Shown piece by piece: positions 10,708 through 20,700 of a stretch of 64,000 nucleotides of DNA. A program made the position numbers and the translations under genes. Where the stretch lies: the NCBI GenBank assembly GCA_025526995.1, contig JAHLKG010000005.1:1116001-1180000 (forward strand), in the 5' to 3' direction. How positions within the stretch are numbered: position 1 is the stretch's first letter; every line of letters begins with the position of its first letter. Origin of the DNA: Powellomyces hirtus. Taxonomy: Eukaryota; Chytridiomycota; Chytridiomycetes; Spizellomycetales; Powellomycetaceae. The notes beneath the pieces were generated by a model, which saw nothing but the letters and a program-made list of their open reading frames with translations, did no database searches and was not told the DNA's origin.

Positions 10708-11557
10708 TATGATCATGTCTACAAATGACTAGCAAACAAACAGTATTGTCCATCCATCTACTTGTATGAAGGGGCATTCGGCGCTATTTAACCATTGTCG
10801 ACGAAGTCGCCTGGCGTGAGATTGACTTCAACCCAATCACTTGAACAGTGTTCGGACTAGGACCAGGCGTCACAAGGGACTTCATCGACAACAGTTGCAT
10901 AACGCCAAGAGGCGACGTCGAGCGCATGTTTATTGACGAGTAGTCCGGACCTGATCGTAATACCGACCGAGCTAATAATCTGTGCACATCGAATGCATGT
11001 GATTGACGGGATTTTCTGTTCGTTTATCGCCCACTAGTATCAATGTCTGGATCACTGTGTATCAGTCGAGTTGCATCGCTAGGATCCAAGTTGTCTACGA
11101 CACTGTAGAGCGAGTACCTTCGTTTGTTGGCTGGTGAAAAGCAGAATAGAATGCCCATTCGGTGCAAGAGTGAGAGGACAGTGAAAGAGAACATGCGATA
11201 TTGTGGCTAGTCGGGTCGTTTGCAAAATTGTCGATAAGCGAGTTATGACGACGTTTGTATAGCGGAAACGACTGCCTGTTGGAGGTTGCTACTATATACG
11301 CGATGACGGAGACAGAGATTGGACCCTTTCGTATGAGCACCGATAGAAAAGCAGCTAGGATCGCATGCGCATTGGCGGAGTTGTTCAGATTATGGTGAAG
11401 TACTGATGCATGACGGCTGTTGCGACTCCCCCAGGCGGTGACGGTTTGTTGCATACTGAATAAAATATTGTACCGACATCGCGTTGGGAGAGAAAACCCG
11501 AAACATCCAATTTAAAGCTCATTTACAGGGGTCTCATGCTATCGCCCACGTCGAGTT
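10708..11557. other. Gene-poor intergenic region
   Basis: Two minus-strand frames are open here (11454-11095, 119 codons; 10987-10784, 67 codons). They resemble no family I know and I could not join them by a consensus intron. They may be chance or parts of an unrecognised small gene. Nothing else is evident. Confidence 0.35.
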
Positions 11558-12565
11558 TTAGTACCGGCGATCGTAGTCGCGGTCACGGCGACGGTCATCA
11601 CGGCGGTCATCGCGGCGATCACGGCGATCGTCATATCTGTCCCCCCGAGGGTAGCGATCGTAACGGTCGTAGCGGTCACCACGGTCCCGGTCTCCGTAGC
11701 GATCTCCACGACGGCCATCCCGCTCGTCATCTGCAAGAAAGCAATTTTAGATCTGTGAGATGCGCCGTTACGCTTGCGTCTACCACATACATTCGCGCTT
11801 GTACGGGGGTCCGAAGTAACGTCCAGGAGTAGGAGTTCTGGCACGGCCTCGTTTGGCCTGTAGACGGGAAATGTTCAGATTTTGGTTTCCACCACAACTC
11901 ACGTAGGTCCGTGTGCGACATACCAGTTCAACAGTAATGACTTTGCCATCGAGCTCAACCTTGCCACTGATGGCATTTCTGGCTGCATCGGCATCTTCGG
12001 GGTTGTTGAAAGAAACAAAGGCAAATCCACGGGATTCCTGATTGTGTGGGTCGTACCTATTCGGAGTATGGATGGTTAATGAACAATTCGTGAACTGAAT
12101 GTATGATGAAAGACTTACATAACAGCGGCTTTGTAAATCTACATAATGAAAGAGAAAAATGAGTTTGATGATCCACCTAGAACTGGTGCTGCTTTTCATG
12201 ATTGTACCTTGCCATATTCCCCAAAAAGCTTCTCCAGATCTCTCTCACGGGTTCGCAGGCTGAGGTTGGTGACGTAAAGGTTGTTACCCGGGTTCACCTC
12301 TCCTTCGTCCCTAAGTCGGTTTTAGCATTCACGGTATCTTCACGGAGAGTTCGAATCGTCCACACCTTTCGGGCCGGTTCCTGCCCCCGCCCTCGTAACG
12401 ACGAGGAGGGGAGTGGGTGCGAGGCGGAGGAGATCGAGATCGCGGGCGTGCTGCCGGAGAGCGGTTGCGGATTGGAGAACGAGATCGTGCACGTTCGTCC
12501 GCACGAGGTCGGTCTTCCGCCATCGGACTGTCGCGCTCATCTCGCGATCTCTCACGGTCTTCCAT
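11558..12565 (-). CDS. TRA2: TRA2-like SR-family splicing regulator
   Basis: Six exons give a 231-residue protein: 12366-12565, 12208-12310, 12119-12138 (a 20-nt micro-exon), 11924-12056, 11791-11857 and 11558-11730. The order is an N-terminal RS/SP region, one RRM, the TRA2-type linker and a C-terminal tail. The RRM has RNP2 as NLYVTNL and RNP1 as RGFAFVSF. The linker ARTPTPGRYFG is diagnostic of transformer-2 proteins. The tail is built of Asp-Arg/Tyr repeats (DRYDRYDRYPRGDRYDDRRD) rather than RS. TRA2 proteins bind GA-rich exonic enhancers in the nucleus and promote exon inclusion. The start is uncertain: the chosen ATG is at 12563-12565, but a 3' splice site (ctgcag) just upstream could add about eight residues from a further 5' exon. 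Confidence 0.88.
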
Positions 12566-13049
12566 GCGGACTTCGCCGTCAATGCTCACTGCAGAACAAA
12601 GGTTAAAAGACAGAAGAGCTACAAGCGCTTGACCACCATCACGTACTATTTGCAGGTGAGTTGAAGTCTGAAGCGAGAATCTTGAAAATAATGAGTTGCA
12701 GCAAGTGTTCGTTTTGGGGTTTTGGACTTGCTTTGCGACGCGAGGGGAAATTGATTGTCGAAGCAGCTGGCTGGAAAGCCGAAGTCAGAAAACCAGCTTG
12801 CATTCCAGTGCGCCTATCGCACACTCCATTTACATACTACATGTAGGATTGCTTTGAGGAAGTACAGAACTATTGTTCACGAGTTGGTCATCACGTCGTC
12901 GGCGTTCCCCTGCCTTCCCCCGTTGTCATTGCTTGCCACTTAACAGACGACCAAAGGAAACGCTAACCAATTTCGCCTGTTTGACCGAGGCTCGGCCTGC
13001 TGCCGGTACTCTAGGTGCAGGTCTTGGTCTCGTCCGGCATTCTTCTCCA
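12566..13049. other. Divergent promoter region, TRA2-like / NPRL3
   Basis: This 480-base region lies between two divergent starts. It may include a short non-coding first exon of the TRA2-like gene (see that entry). I see no other feature. Confidence 0.4.
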
Positions 13050-15284
13050 ATGTCCCCCGTTCTTGGAGTTCTCCTCATTTGCTATTCAAGTCGCGGCCAC
13101 CAGTTGGTTTTCAGCTATCCGTCAGATCCCAAGCGTACTCGAGGGCAAGTACGCCGTCGAACCCGGCCGTCACGCACATTGCTCCAAGGAGCATCACCTG
13201 AGCGTCTGGAAAGCTTTGACAGATCAAGTCTTCTCGCCCATCGCGGTCCAGATGGCCATCTCCGACAAAATGACTCGGAACAGTTTCTGGGCTTCGAAAC
13301 CCACTTTCTGTCCGACGTGCTATCGCCCAAAGTAGCGCTATGTGATCGTCAATTCCAGCTCACAGTTGATGACGTGACGTTTGTCGGGCACCCTACGCTA
13401 CTGCACGCGGATCGACCGGGCACTGGACACCGCTTTGCTCGTATGATTCAGAGGAAACGGCTGGCCGCGCAGGATGCCGCGGCTGATCCCACCTCGAGTA
13501 GTTCTGTAAATCCCGACACGTCTCAGCTACCCGCAGAGTCTCCATTGTCAGAGAGTGGGCGATCAGAGGCTTCGCAAAAGTCTGCGGGGATGCTGGCATC
13601 TTCAGGCGCCTCCGCTTCAGCACATCAGTTGACCATGTTCAACCTCGTCTTTGCCATGCAGCCGAACGATGGGCAAAGGGAAGTAGACGACATGTACATC
13701 CACATCATTTCGAAGATCACGGCTGCTCTCAAATATGAGCAGTTGAAGCGAGGGTACATCCGTAGGGAAGCAGAGTTGATATTGTCCATCAAAGATGAAG
13801 CACAATGCAAAACATCAGGTAAAGCACGAAAGCGGCTCAATTCTCATCTGTTGAGCTACGATTGGCTTACACGCGTCAAAAAGAGCGAGTGCATCTCAAC
13901 GACATTATGGATCGCATACTCACTGGGAGTACCCTGGCGAAATGTCTGGCAGACATCTACAACTCGATAACAAACCAGTCAGGTGCACATGTGGTCGTAA
14001 ATGCGTCCGTGGATTTGTCGTTGCATATACCTGAGCGTGGGACAAAGCCACTGTCACTGTCCTCCCGACCATTGTCGGCGTCTGGCACGCTGGATCAGTC
14101 CGTAACCAACAGTCGAGACCATCCAATACTACGACCATATCATGCTCTGCTACTTCTTCATGATCCGGAAGAAGTCCTAAAGTCGCTGCCCTTGGATACC
14201 TTACCACTGTTGGTAGAGCTCATCCAAATCGTAACTCCGACGCAATGGTGCGGCGCCAAAACCTTGTGCATCTGAGAGTTGTGCAACATGCGTTTTGACA
14301 ATCACACATCCATAGCTTCGAGCAGCTTCAGACAATGCTGGATTGTTCACTTTCCCAGCTGTATCGTCTGGCCGCCCACCTGGTGCACTGGCATAAAGCC
14401 AAGATCATCGATGTCATCAGTATGCGCAATGTCTACGTGGTAGCACCAGAAGCGCCACTCGAACAGTGAGTGAAACTCCAATTACGGGTATCCTCAAGAG
14501 ATTGACCCAATGACGTTGACTATTTGCTGTCTAGACTTCCACGGCTCATGGAAGAATTCAACAATCGGTTTCCGCAAATGGATCTCCCAACGATTTTGGC
14601 GGACTTGTCGACCCCTCGACCGTACTCGGTCATCATCCCGCGGAAGGAAGCCCGCACGTTGTATCTGGAAGTGCTTACGTTCCTGCTGAGGCATGATCTT
14701 GTCGCCCAGCTTCACATGTACATATGTAGGTTTACAACTGCGCTGACCTCAAAAAAGAGCCACTCTGCTCTCCGACTGACTGGGACTGCGAACGTATTTC
14801 CTTACCCCTCCCAGACCTTATGATACCATACAGCATCTGCAAGAACAGTACCGTCGGCAACGTCAGCGACAGCGAGGGTCCGACAGCCATCATCATTCCA
14901 GATCCGGCCAAGGCAACAGAGTTGGAGCGCGAATGGATCAACCAAGTTGCGTGCGAGCACCCGTCTGCGATTGCCTCGCTCTTCCTAAGGTACAGCCGCT
15001 TGCAACATGAGGCCATATGCGTTTTGCGGGGCGTAGAGATCATCATTATGCCATGCGAGACTTAATATCACGACGACAATTAGATTGGTCCCGTACTTTT
15101 CGGGCAAGTGCCACGTGGAGGAGATTGTATTCCGGGAAAACCTTACAAGGTATGACCCCAACAATTCCGCCCTGCGTTCTGAATATGTGAAATTGATGTT
15201 CTTCTACCGCACAATTTCAGGAAAGACCTGCGAACCATCCTTAGCCGCTTTCGTGAGGTGGTCATCACTGCACTCCTTCCATGA
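13050..15284 (+). CDS. NPR3: GATOR1 subunit NPRL3 / Npr3
   Basis: NPRL3 forms GATOR1 with NPRL2 and DEPDC5; GATOR1 is the GAP for Rag/Gtr GTPases that switches off TORC1 at the vacuole or lysosome when amino acids are short. Seven exons sum to 592 residues: 13050-13818, 13884-14247, 14316-14465, 14535-14725, 14815-14989, 15084-15149 and 15221-15284. The N-terminal longin-like region begins VLGVLLICYSSRGHQLVF. Further on are QFLGFETHFLSDVLSPK, the block MFNLVFAMQPND, YIHIISKITAALKYEQLK, and the C-terminal winged-helix part with KCHVEEIVFRENLTR and DLRTILSRFREVVITALLP, all typical of the family. A low-complexity Ser-rich insert sits at about residues 140-185. The ATG at 13050 starts directly before the first conserved strand. 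Confidence 0.9.
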
Positions 15285-15476
15285 CTTAAGAAAACACCAT
15301 CGAAGGCATTAATATCGCAAAATCACTGCTGTTGCAACTTCTCATATATAATTGTATGAGCCTCCAAAAATCGATACATATCTAATCTCTACGCTAAATA
15401 GCTCCACATAATTTTACGCCAAAATCCATCACGGTCATAAATACGGAGATGTCCAGACTTCAGTGGCTCCTTTTGA

Positions 15477-17307
15477 TCAAACAGCGCGCATGGTTCCTCC
15501 AAGCACAGTCAACGCCTCTTGTGCTTCACTTGCAAGCTTTGTGTTTCGCCATTTCGACACCTTCAGACTGCCAATGACCATGGCCAAAATGGTTGCGCCG
15601 ACAGCCCAAGCGGCGAGTACTAGGTAGCTCTTGTACAGTTCATTGACCAAAGAGCCAAACATGTACGCCTTCATAGCATGCAGTCCCCAGAAGAAGGGAA
15701 ATGCATAACCCAATTTCATGAACCCTGGCATGGCGATCTGATGAGAGCGGGAAGTTTAGCCTTCATTCGTTTCAAAGTGCAACATGAAAGAAAGCTTACA
15801 TGATCTACGATTCCTCCGCTAGACACAATCTGGAAAATCAGAAGCAACGATGCAGGAACTGCCAAGCCGTCAACCCCACAGATGACTGACAATAGCGACA
15901 GGAGTCCCAAGCAAGAGAAGGAAAAGAACCAAAGGAAACCGAACACATGACCGGGAGAACCTCCTTGGAAAGCCTCAGAACCGCCGAGTCCATACAGTAT
16001 GCACCATGCCAAGAAAGCATGGAAAAGGCTGAAAGCCAATCCCAATAGGAAGGAAGCAGCCACAATCTGCTGAGACGAAAATCTCGCAGGAGGTAGCCCT
16101 TCAGCAACTTTGACGCCGGTGAGATGAGGAATCTTGGCAATGAACAGCTTGTGTATGACTACGAGATTGTGAGCGTGTTAGATGAGATAAGCATAGGCCC
16201 AACATGCCGAACCCATCCCCGTTCCTCTTACCTGTGACTGACATCATCGAACCGAGCCACATCAGCAGCAGTACAATGTAAGTAGCCAGATTGTAGCCAA
16301 ATTTGATGACCGGGTGCATTCGTCGTGACGCGAGATAGACCGGATTGATGTAGAAGGCTGGCTTGACGAGGGCCGGCTGAGATGCAGTGCTGTTAGCCAA
16401 CGACAAGGCAAGTCCGTTGGTCACACCCGTCACGCTGGCAGTGACAATCTGGTTTATGAAGTTTGAGATTGTAAAAGACCTGTGGAAGGAGAGTTGATGT
16501 CAGATCACATATCGGAGAAAATGGGGACCGTTCGAGGCAGCGAGAAAGGCGAGGCTGAAACATACCGTCCCTGATCGAAGATATACTCCATAGACATTTG
16601 CGTCTGAGCCACAGGAGTGGATGTGTTCAAGTTCAAACTGGTGATAAAGTTGTCACTGAAATTGCTTGGGATGTATATAATGCCCCAATAGTCTCCGCTG
16701 TCCACCTGAGCGATGGCGCTGTCATGAGTAATGCCGGTGGCATTGTACCAAGCAAGCCTGCTCCGGATAGCGTCGTTGCCCAGAAGACCTTGGGTAAAGA
16801 CCGTTCCCATCGGGATGCCTCGAGTAAGGGAATTGACCAAAGCGGCGGCTTCGTTTGTGAGAGAGGATAACGTAGTGTAGCCAGCGTCGTTGTTGACGAT
16901 CGCCACAGGAGCTCTGTGCAGGTAGGAGATTGGATCCATTGTCGGCCCCAGATACATCAAGCCTGAAATAGGAGAGGATGAGGCGAAGGGCGGTGGAAAT
17001 AGAACATGAAAACGGAAGCAAGCAATGGAATGAGGAGCAATTTACCGTAAAGGACAACGACAATTCCGGTGACGATCCATAATATGAGAATCTGAGGCGA
17101 CCAGACGTGTGAAAATACGGAGTGTTCCAGCCACCAGCTGGTCTTTTGAAGCACAGTAGCAGCGGTCCGCACGCTGACGCTGTCGTCCTTCAAACTTTTG
17201 TTGTCGGCGGTTGCAGAGCTCATAGGAGTAGAATTGGTGGTGTCAAGTCCGTCTTTTTCCAGGCCAGCGACTTGTGGCCAATCAGTTTCTTCTTTACCAA
17301 TTCCCAT
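15477..17307 (-). CDS. SNG1-like membrane protein (DUF3533 / ABC-2-like)
   Basis: Five exons sum to 508 residues: 17046-17307, 16566-16962, 16232-16479, 15800-16158 and 15477-15737. A cytosolic N-terminus of about 60-65 residues precedes TM1 (ILILWIVTGIVVVLYG). A large external domain follows with the family hallmark LHRAPVAIVNNDAG and several N-glycosylation sites (NATG, NFSD, NTST). Five further helices lie in exons 3-5, for example ATYIVLLLMWLGSMMSV and VAASFLLGLAFSLFHAFLAW. In yeast, SNG1 affects resistance to nitrosoguanidine and membrane asymmetry; the biochemical activity is not settled. The family call is good, the substrate unknown. The ATG at 17305-17307 is the start; upstream is a long pyrimidine tract, not coding. 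Confidence 0.8.
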
Positions 17308-17453
17308 GTTGAAGCTCGCTTGATTTCGTCTCAGTGTAAGGGAGATGGGCAGCGGACTTTCGTGGGTTGTTAAGGAATGACGATGTTGGGGGTGGCTGTG
17401 CAGGGCGCACAACCACGCGGGAATCGGAGCTTGGAATCTTCCGTAATTAAGGG

Positions 17454-17561
17454 CCTTTTCTTCCTTTTTCTTTTTTCTTTCTTCCTTTTTCTTTTTCCTT
17501 TTTCCTTTTTCTTTTTTTTTTTTTTTTTTCTTTTTTCTTTTTTTCTTTTTTTCTTTTTTCC
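17454..17561. repeat. 108-base pure pyrimidine tract
   Basis: Uninterrupted C/T on the plus strand (A/G on the minus strand), mostly T-runs with single C's. It lies about 150 bases upstream of the SNG1-like start codon and about 150 bases beyond the 3' end of the LRR-mucin gene, on whose coding strand it would be a purine tract. Mirror-like purine/pyrimidine tracts can form triplex DNA or act as poly(dA:dT) nucleosome-excluding elements. The lysine-rich frame it creates on the minus strand is an artefact. Confidence 0.9.
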
Positions 17562-17713
17562 GTTCGATTCGCAAAACACGAGAGCTGGATGTACGGCAGG
17601 AGTAAAGACGACACATATGTGCTGACAGACTGCTCAAAGGAGTAGCAAACGGGTAGCGGTTCTAGACCATCTATAAACGTGGATTCGCAGTATTAAATGT
17701 CCAAAAAAAGAAA

Positions 17714-20700
17714 CTAAGTATTATCAGTCCAGCAGGAGGGGCAGTTGTTGTTACTGTACAAGTTCGGATTGCCAGTGGCCATACAAACGTCCCCAGTTGC
17801 GGAGGCCGCCCAGGCGTCGCAGGCATTAGGAGGGATTGTTCCGGCCAGCTGGTTGTACTCAAGATTTCTATTTGGAGTATTCAAGGCTTAGCAAAGTGTT
17901 CTGTTCATCGCATGCGTTCAACGACAGAGTCACTCACATGGAGGTAACTGATAAAAGAGACCCGAGCTCGACAGGGAAGTTTCCATTCAAACCAGTACCG
18001 CTAATGAAGATCTCCTGCATTGTTGATGGCCACTGATCATCGTCCACCCATGTGTATGTCGCGAAATCATCCGCGTAATTTGGGCAAGTCGTGATTCGAC
18101 TGTAAGCGGGTCCAACATTTGAGAAAGGAAAGGTCTGCATTCCAAAGAACATGACCTCGCTACTTACAAAGATGTCATCGGAGAATACGCCAATGCGCTG
18201 TTGATAGTAATTGGCCCCGCTATATCATCAAGGCGTCTGCAAAGTTACCCCAAGTTAGCGCGCCTTTTTCCACGCATTCAAGGAGCCGGGAAGTAACTTA
18301 CAGCGTCTTCAGGTATGGCATGATATTCGGGAACGTCTGAGACCCATCATATGCAGGTATTGTAATGGCCCAACCACCCTGCCACGCAAAACTACGAAGA
18401 AGACAGTTAGTTTTACAGAATGATAAGAGGAACATCATACGCCCAACTTACACGTTCTGCAATTTGGGAAGTCGCCAAAAGTCGACGGACCAGCTACCAC
18501 CTGCAGAATTTGAACCCGTACCGTCTACAGTGCTAGTATGAGATTGAAAGACAAAGATGTGAGTGACGTGTCGATGGCAACTGCGAGCTCAGCTACTTAC
18601 AAATCTGTCATGTTTACGAGCCACCTCATGTCCTCTGGCACGCCACCTCGCAGCGGGTTACGGATATTCCTGTGTGACAAGATCGGAGGATGTCAGAGAT
18701 GCGCATTTGAACTAACAAATCGAAGGAGCTTACAGTTTCGTTATGTCGTAATTTGGGGTACAGTCAACAATATAGGGCGCTGATCCCCATGAACAAGGAT
18801 CATTGTTGGTCATATATCCAGATATGTACGTAGTTCCATCAATGTTGGCCTGAGCAAAGCGCCCCATGACGCAAAAGTTGAGAACCTTCGTTGGAAGCAC
18901 ACCGATATCAGCGAGACATGCTGTACAATCGGAAGTAAGGAAAGACAGCGCATTTGAATCCGGGAACGAGGCGCCTTGATTTGAGGTTTTGGATTCGAAC
19001 CCCTGAAGGCAGGTAGACCGCAAAGCCAAGTCAGCGTTATCCAATGGGGCATCTACTGCTTTGGTATTGTCAGAGTTTGGCCAAGTGCGGTAATACGTTG
19101 GCTCTGGTACTGCCGACGAGGTGGTCGACGAGGTGGTGGATGTCGACGTCGCTGTGGGCGTGACAGATTCAGTTGAGCTTGTGGTCTCTGTGGTCGAGGT
19201 CAAGTCAGTCGTGCTTGACACGGTTGAGCTACTGGAGCTCTCGGATGTGGTTGATGACGCACTCGATTCCGTCGTGCTCGAAGTGGTCGTTGCAGCTGAG
19301 GACTCCTCAATCGAACTCGATGATGTGGCGCTCGACGTGACGGTTGAGGTAGTTGGTTCTGCCGTGGAGGTCGTGGTGATCTCCGTGGTACTCGAAGGGA
19401 TGCGAGACGTTGTGGATTCCACCATCGAGGTGGTCGTTTCTGTCGTGCTAGGCCGGATGCTTGAGGTCGTGGACTCTATGGTTGTTGTCGAGGTGGAGGT
19501 GGATTCCGTCATACTAGAAGGGACGCTCGACGTCGTGGACTCTACAGTCGATGTTGAGCTGGAGGGGGATTCCGTCGTGGTTGCAGGGATACTCGAAGTT
19601 GTGGACTCCACGGTCGATGTCGAGGTGGAAGTCGATGCCGTCGAGGTGGAAGGGACGCTCGAAGAGGAGGATTCCACGGTCGATGTCGAGGTGGACGGGA
19701 CGCTCGAGGAGGAGGGCTCCACGGTCGGGGTGGAAGCAGATGCCGTCGAGGTGGAAGGGACGCTCGAAGAGGAGGATTCCACGGTCGATGTCGAGGTGGA
19801 CGGGACGCTCGAGGAGGAGGACTCCACGGCCGATGTCGAGGTGGAAGCAGATGCCGTCGAGGTGGAAGGGACGCTCGAAGAGGAGGACTCTACGGTCAAT
19901 GTGGATTCCGTCATGCTCGAAGTAAATGTGGTAGAGTCCACAGTGGAGCTTGACGACGAGGTGGCCTCTGTTGTGCTGGTCACGAAACTTGACGTGGGCG
20001 ATGGTACAATGGAGCTCGAGGTGCTCGCTTCAGGAGTACTGGAAGGGGTGCTGGAGCCGGTCGTACTCTCTGTTGAGCCTGTTGACGAAGTTGTCGACGC
20101 CGAAGCAGTCGTAATCAAGGCTGAAACACTCGACTGCTCTGTTGAGCTGGAGCTCGAAGTTGTGGAAGTGGTTTCCGAAGTCGACGAGGATGTAGATGTA
20201 GTTGAAGTGAGGGCAACTGTTGCATCGAGTCTCGTGCTCGAAGACGATGACAACATGGATTCTGCTGGTAAGCTTAATGTCGAAGTCACGCTGGAAGACG
20301 AGCCAGGATCACTTGTAGTTGAATGGCTACTACTTGTGGATTCCGTCGTGCTGGTAACGAGACTTGACGCAGTCGAGCTCTGTGATATCGCTGTGGTTGT
20401 GCTTCTCAAGGTCGTCACAGTCGTGGAGCTCATGGTCAATGGCGAAGCCGCCTCGGAACTTGAGGTCGACGGGGAGGGTGGGATTATAGTGGAGCTGGAG
20501 CCACCGACAATTGGCGGAGTGGCTGTTGCCGTGGGTGATTCTACCGTCGATGTGGTGGTAACGACGGCATCTCCGGGCGGCAACCAAACTGTTGATCCCG
20601 ATGCAGTCGTGGTAGGAGGCGCTGCACTGGCGGCTCCCTCGGGGTCCGTAAAGTTGTTCCCATATACACCCAAAGCCGCCATCGCAGCTTTGGCGGCGAT

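Noticed and set aside
10435..10710. Transcript after the TATA box as telomerase, SRP, RNase P or U3 RNA
   Set aside because: No telomere template, no SRP Alu-domain or RNase P signature, and no U3 A/B boxes were found; only the simple box C/D layout is supported.
17370..17579. Lys/Glu/Arg-rich minus-strand frame upstream of the SNG1-like start
   Set aside because: Produced entirely by the purine/pyrimidine tract; the conserved protein starts at 17307.
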